DNA from: Nocardioides sp. SYSU D00038
GTDB lineage: Bacteria > Actinomycetota > Actinomycetes > Propionibacteriales > Nocardioidaceae
Direction of reading: 5' to 3'
Assembly (NCBI RefSeq): GCF_016924665.1
Contig: NZ_JAFFJT010000012.1
Coordinates: 1 to 48,401, forward strand
Length of the DNA stretch: 48,401 nucleotides
The notes under the pieces are model-generated. The model had not been told where the DNA came from, ran no database searches, and saw only the letters and a program-made list of their open reading frames with translations. A program made the position numbers and the translations under genes. Shown here piece by piece: positions 46,637 to 48,401 of this stretch; within the stretch, counting starts at the first letter, position 1; each line of letters begins with the position of its first letter.

Positions 46637-47661
46637 GCGGGGCGCCGGTCGGGGTCGCCGTGCTCGGCGCCGCGCACACCGGGCACGTGTGGGCCTGGAC
46701 GCGGGCCCTGACGCGGTCGCCGCACGCTCACGTCGTCGGGGCGCACGACCCCGAGCCCGAGCACACCCGGTGGATCCACCAGGACTTCGGGGTGCCGCTG
46801 GTCGACGACGCCGACGAGCTGCTCGCCGACCCGCGGGTCGGCGCGGTGCTCGTCTGCAGCGCCACCGCCGACCACCGGGCGCACGTCGAGCTCGCCGCCC
46901 GGCACGGTCGCCACGTGCTCTGCGAGAAGCCGATCGCCACCACGCTGCCCGACGCCGAGGCGATGGTGGCGGCGTGCGCGGCGGCGGGGGTGCAGCTGCA
47001 CCTGGCGTACCCGTCGCGGTTCGTGCCGTGGGTCGCCCGGGCCCGGGAGGCGGTGCGCGCCGGCCACCTCGGAGAGCTTCTCGGGCTGGTCGGCGGCAAC
47101 CGGGGCCGCCCGCCGCTGCCGCTGGCGTACCCCGCCTGGATCACCGACCCGGCCCTGGCCGGTGGCGGCGCGCTGATCGACCACTCGGTGCACGTCACCG
47201 ACGCGATGCGCCACGTCAGCGGTCTGGAGGTCGTCGAGGTGTCGGCCGAGGCCGGTGCCCTGCTCTGGGGCCTCGAGGTCGACGACGTCGCCGTGCTCTC
47301 GCTGCGCTTCGACAACGGCGCGGTGGGCAGCGTCGACCCGAGCTGGTCGGTGCCGGCCGACGCCCCCTGGGACTACGACTTCTTCCTGCGCCTCCTCGGC
47401 ACCGAGGGCTCGCTCGACCTCACCGACACCGCCGGCGCGGTGCAGCTGGTCAGCACGGCACCGGGCGCGCCGCCGGGGCTGCGGCACGTCGGCCTCGACG
47501 AGGACCCGGACCTGGCGATGGTCGAGGCGTTCGTGGCCTCGGTGCGCGCCGGGCGGGTGCTCGAGCCGTGCGCCACGGGCGACGACGGCGTCCGCTCGCT
47601 CGCGGTGGCGCTCGCGGGCTACCGGTCCTCGGCCGCAGGTGAGCCGGTCGCGGTCGGGTAG
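46633..47661 (+). CDS. Gfo/Idh/MocA family oxidoreductase (fourth of four)
   Basis: 342 residues. The N-terminus is VGVAVLGAAHTGHVWAW, slightly unusual in having AAHTG where GxGxxG is normal. The EKP motif is HVLCEKPIATTL and the substrate-domain signature is GGGALIDHSVHVTDAMRH. It pairs with the third oxidoreductase much as the first two are paired. It ends operon 3 and the cluster; the sequence after it is a repeat region. Confidence 0.9.
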   Translation: MSGAPVGVAVLGAAHTGHVWAWTRALTRSPHAHVVGAHDPEPEHTRWIHQDFGVPLVDDADELLADPRVGAVLVCSATADHRAHVELAARHGRHVLCEKPIATTLPDAEAMVAACAAAGVQLHLAYPSRFVPWVARAREAVRAGHLGELLGLVGGNRGRPPLPLAYPAWITDPALAGGGALIDHSVHVTDAMRHVSGLEVVEVSAEAGALLWGLEVDDVAVLSLRFDNGAVGSVDPSWSVPADAPWDYDFFLRLLGTEGSLDLTDTAGAVQLVSTAPGAPPGLRHVGLDEDPDLAMVEAFVASVRAGRVLEPCATGDDGVRSLAVALAGYRSSAAGEPVAVG

Positions 47662-47696
47662 CCGACGCTGCTGGGGCGGTGGCGCGGGGCGGGTCC

Positions 47697-48008
47697 GGGC
47701 GGCGGTGGCCAGGCCTCTGTTCCCCGACCCGTAACGGCGGCTGGCTCACCGCTGCCTCGAGGCGGGCCGGGCGGCGGTGGGCAGGGCTCTGTTCCCCGGC
47801 CCGCATCGGCGGCTGGCTCACCGCTGCCTCGGCGCCGGTCCGGGCGGCGGTGGGCAGGCCTCTGTTCCCCGGCCCGCATCGGCGGCTGGCTCATCGCTGC
47901 CTCGGCGCCGGTCCGGGCGGCGCTGGGCAGGCGTCTGTTCACCGGCCCGCATCGGCGGCTGGCTCACCGCTGCCTCGGCGCCGGTCCGGGCGGCGGTGGG
48001 CAGGCCTC
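47697..48008. repeat. 73-bp tandem repeats
   Basis: About four units with a period of 72-73 bp; the landmark GGCGGCTGGCTCA occurs at 47736, 47808, 47881 and 47954. The units differ by a few bases. Since 73 is not a multiple of three, no frame is kept and the long open frames seen here are not genes. This array and the remnant at its right fill the stretch after 47661. The repeat ends inside the reading frame of the minus-strand remnant. Confidence 0.85.
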
Positions 48009-48239
48009 GATCCACCGACCGAGGCACTGGGCTCGGAGCAGGATCGAGTCCTCGACCTGGGCGGCGACGTAGACACCGTGGACGGGCTGCTTGAGGACGC
48101 CCCATCGGCACAGGAGACCCAGGTGGTTGCGGTGTACGCCGACCGCCCTGGCGACGGCTGCGGTGAAGGGCGCGTCGTGCGGCAGCTCGCTCGAGCCGTC
48201 CAGCCGGGCCCCGGGTTCGCGAAGTGAAGTGAGATCCAT
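47964..48239 (-). pseudogene. Truncated winged-helix protein (AbiEi-antitoxin-like N-terminus)
   Basis: The first ~74 residues (from LPHDAPFTAAVARAVGVHRN through LGLLCRWGVLKQPVHGVYVA) look like the N-terminal winged-helix region common to AbiEi-type antitoxins and related actinobacterial proteins, where full-length members are around 250-300 residues. After LLRAQCLGRW the frame enters the 73-bp repeat array and ends quickly in Pro/Arg-rich translation. The rest of the gene is missing, so this is a remnant. No toxin gene is adjacent. Confidence 0.55.
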
Positions 48240-48290
48240 GCCAGTGGCATGCGCGATCGTGCCTCACCTGAACCAAGCGCCGACCGAGCC

Positions 48291-48299
48291 TGTGGACAA
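48291..48299 (-). other. Isolated DnaA-box-like sequence
   Basis: TGTGGACAA is the reverse complement of TTGTCCACA, the actinobacterial DnaA-box consensus. Only one copy is seen, so an origin is not supported; it may be a titration or regulatory site or chance. Confidence 0.3.
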
Positions 48300-48324
48300 C
48301 CCCCCGTGGGAACCTGCCCGCAGT

Positions 48325-48401
<77 letters not shown>

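Noticed and set aside
47697..48008. CRISPR array
   Set aside because: Units are directly adjacent 72-73-bp copies without unique spacers, and no cas genes are present.
47964..48239. Working type IV toxin-antitoxin pair
   Set aside because: The antitoxin-like frame is truncated by repeats and no AbiEii-like toxin gene is adjacent.

Overview
This is a 48.4 kb piece of a very GC-rich actinobacterial chromosome. Gene order, GTG starts, GTGA/ATGA overlaps between genes, and TANNNT -10 boxes placed directly before start codons all fit Actinobacteria. The interspersed inverted repeats that pair GGTCGAGGTGCGA with CCTCGAGACC suggest Nocardioidaceae (Nocardioides-like); that placement is inference. 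The window opens six bases before a 5S rRNA and ends in poly-G, so it looks like one whole contig of a draft assembly, broken at an rRNA operon on the left and at low-quality sequence on the right.

Positions 1-28,400 are mostly core chromosome. 5S rRNA and its terminator are followed by a small SSB, a DUF1015 gene on the minus strand, and an operon of HAD phosphatase, small acidic protein, tlyA, nadK and recN. Next come pyrG and a 0.55 kb block of duplicated inverted repeats. A minus-strand M1 aminopeptidase N homologue follows that has lost its zinc-binding and catalytic residues. Then come a Nudix hydrolase, ald, xerD and a Ski2-like helicase, followed by a suspicious internal poly-G tract. 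After a small GNAT gene lies the chromosome-organisation operon parA, RHH-like gene, scpA, scpB, rluB. An AraC/VOC pair, then aroH, tyrA, cmk, plsC and der, and one secreted protein of unknown function complete this part.

Positions 28,500-47,700 are accessory. Just after a tRNA-Pro(GGG) gene begins a block of 17 genes that looks like one carbohydrate-uptake and catabolism regulon. It contains a ThuA-like protein, a nucleoside hydrolase and a PfkB kinase; two Gfo/Idh/MocA oxidoreductases, a PhyH-type dioxygenase, a sugar phosphate isomerase/epimerase-like protein, a large TIM-barrel glycosidase-like protein and a medium-chain dehydrogenase; a divergent LacI/AraC regulator pair; and a CUT1 ABC transporter (binding protein and two permeases, no ATPase) with a phosphomannose-isomerase-like protein and two more Gfo/Idh/MocA enzymes. 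Four near-identical 12-bp palindromes (consensus CMAAHCGATTTG) lie at the four promoters of this block, including that of lacI itself. This is a self-consistent LacI regulon visible directly in the sequence. The substrate is unknown; the enzyme mix suggests an unusual glycoside or nucleoside-like sugar processed through oxidised (keto) intermediates.

The right end (47,662-48,401) holds 73-bp tandem repeats running into the truncated remnant of a winged-helix protein, an isolated DnaA-box-like sequence, and poly-G.
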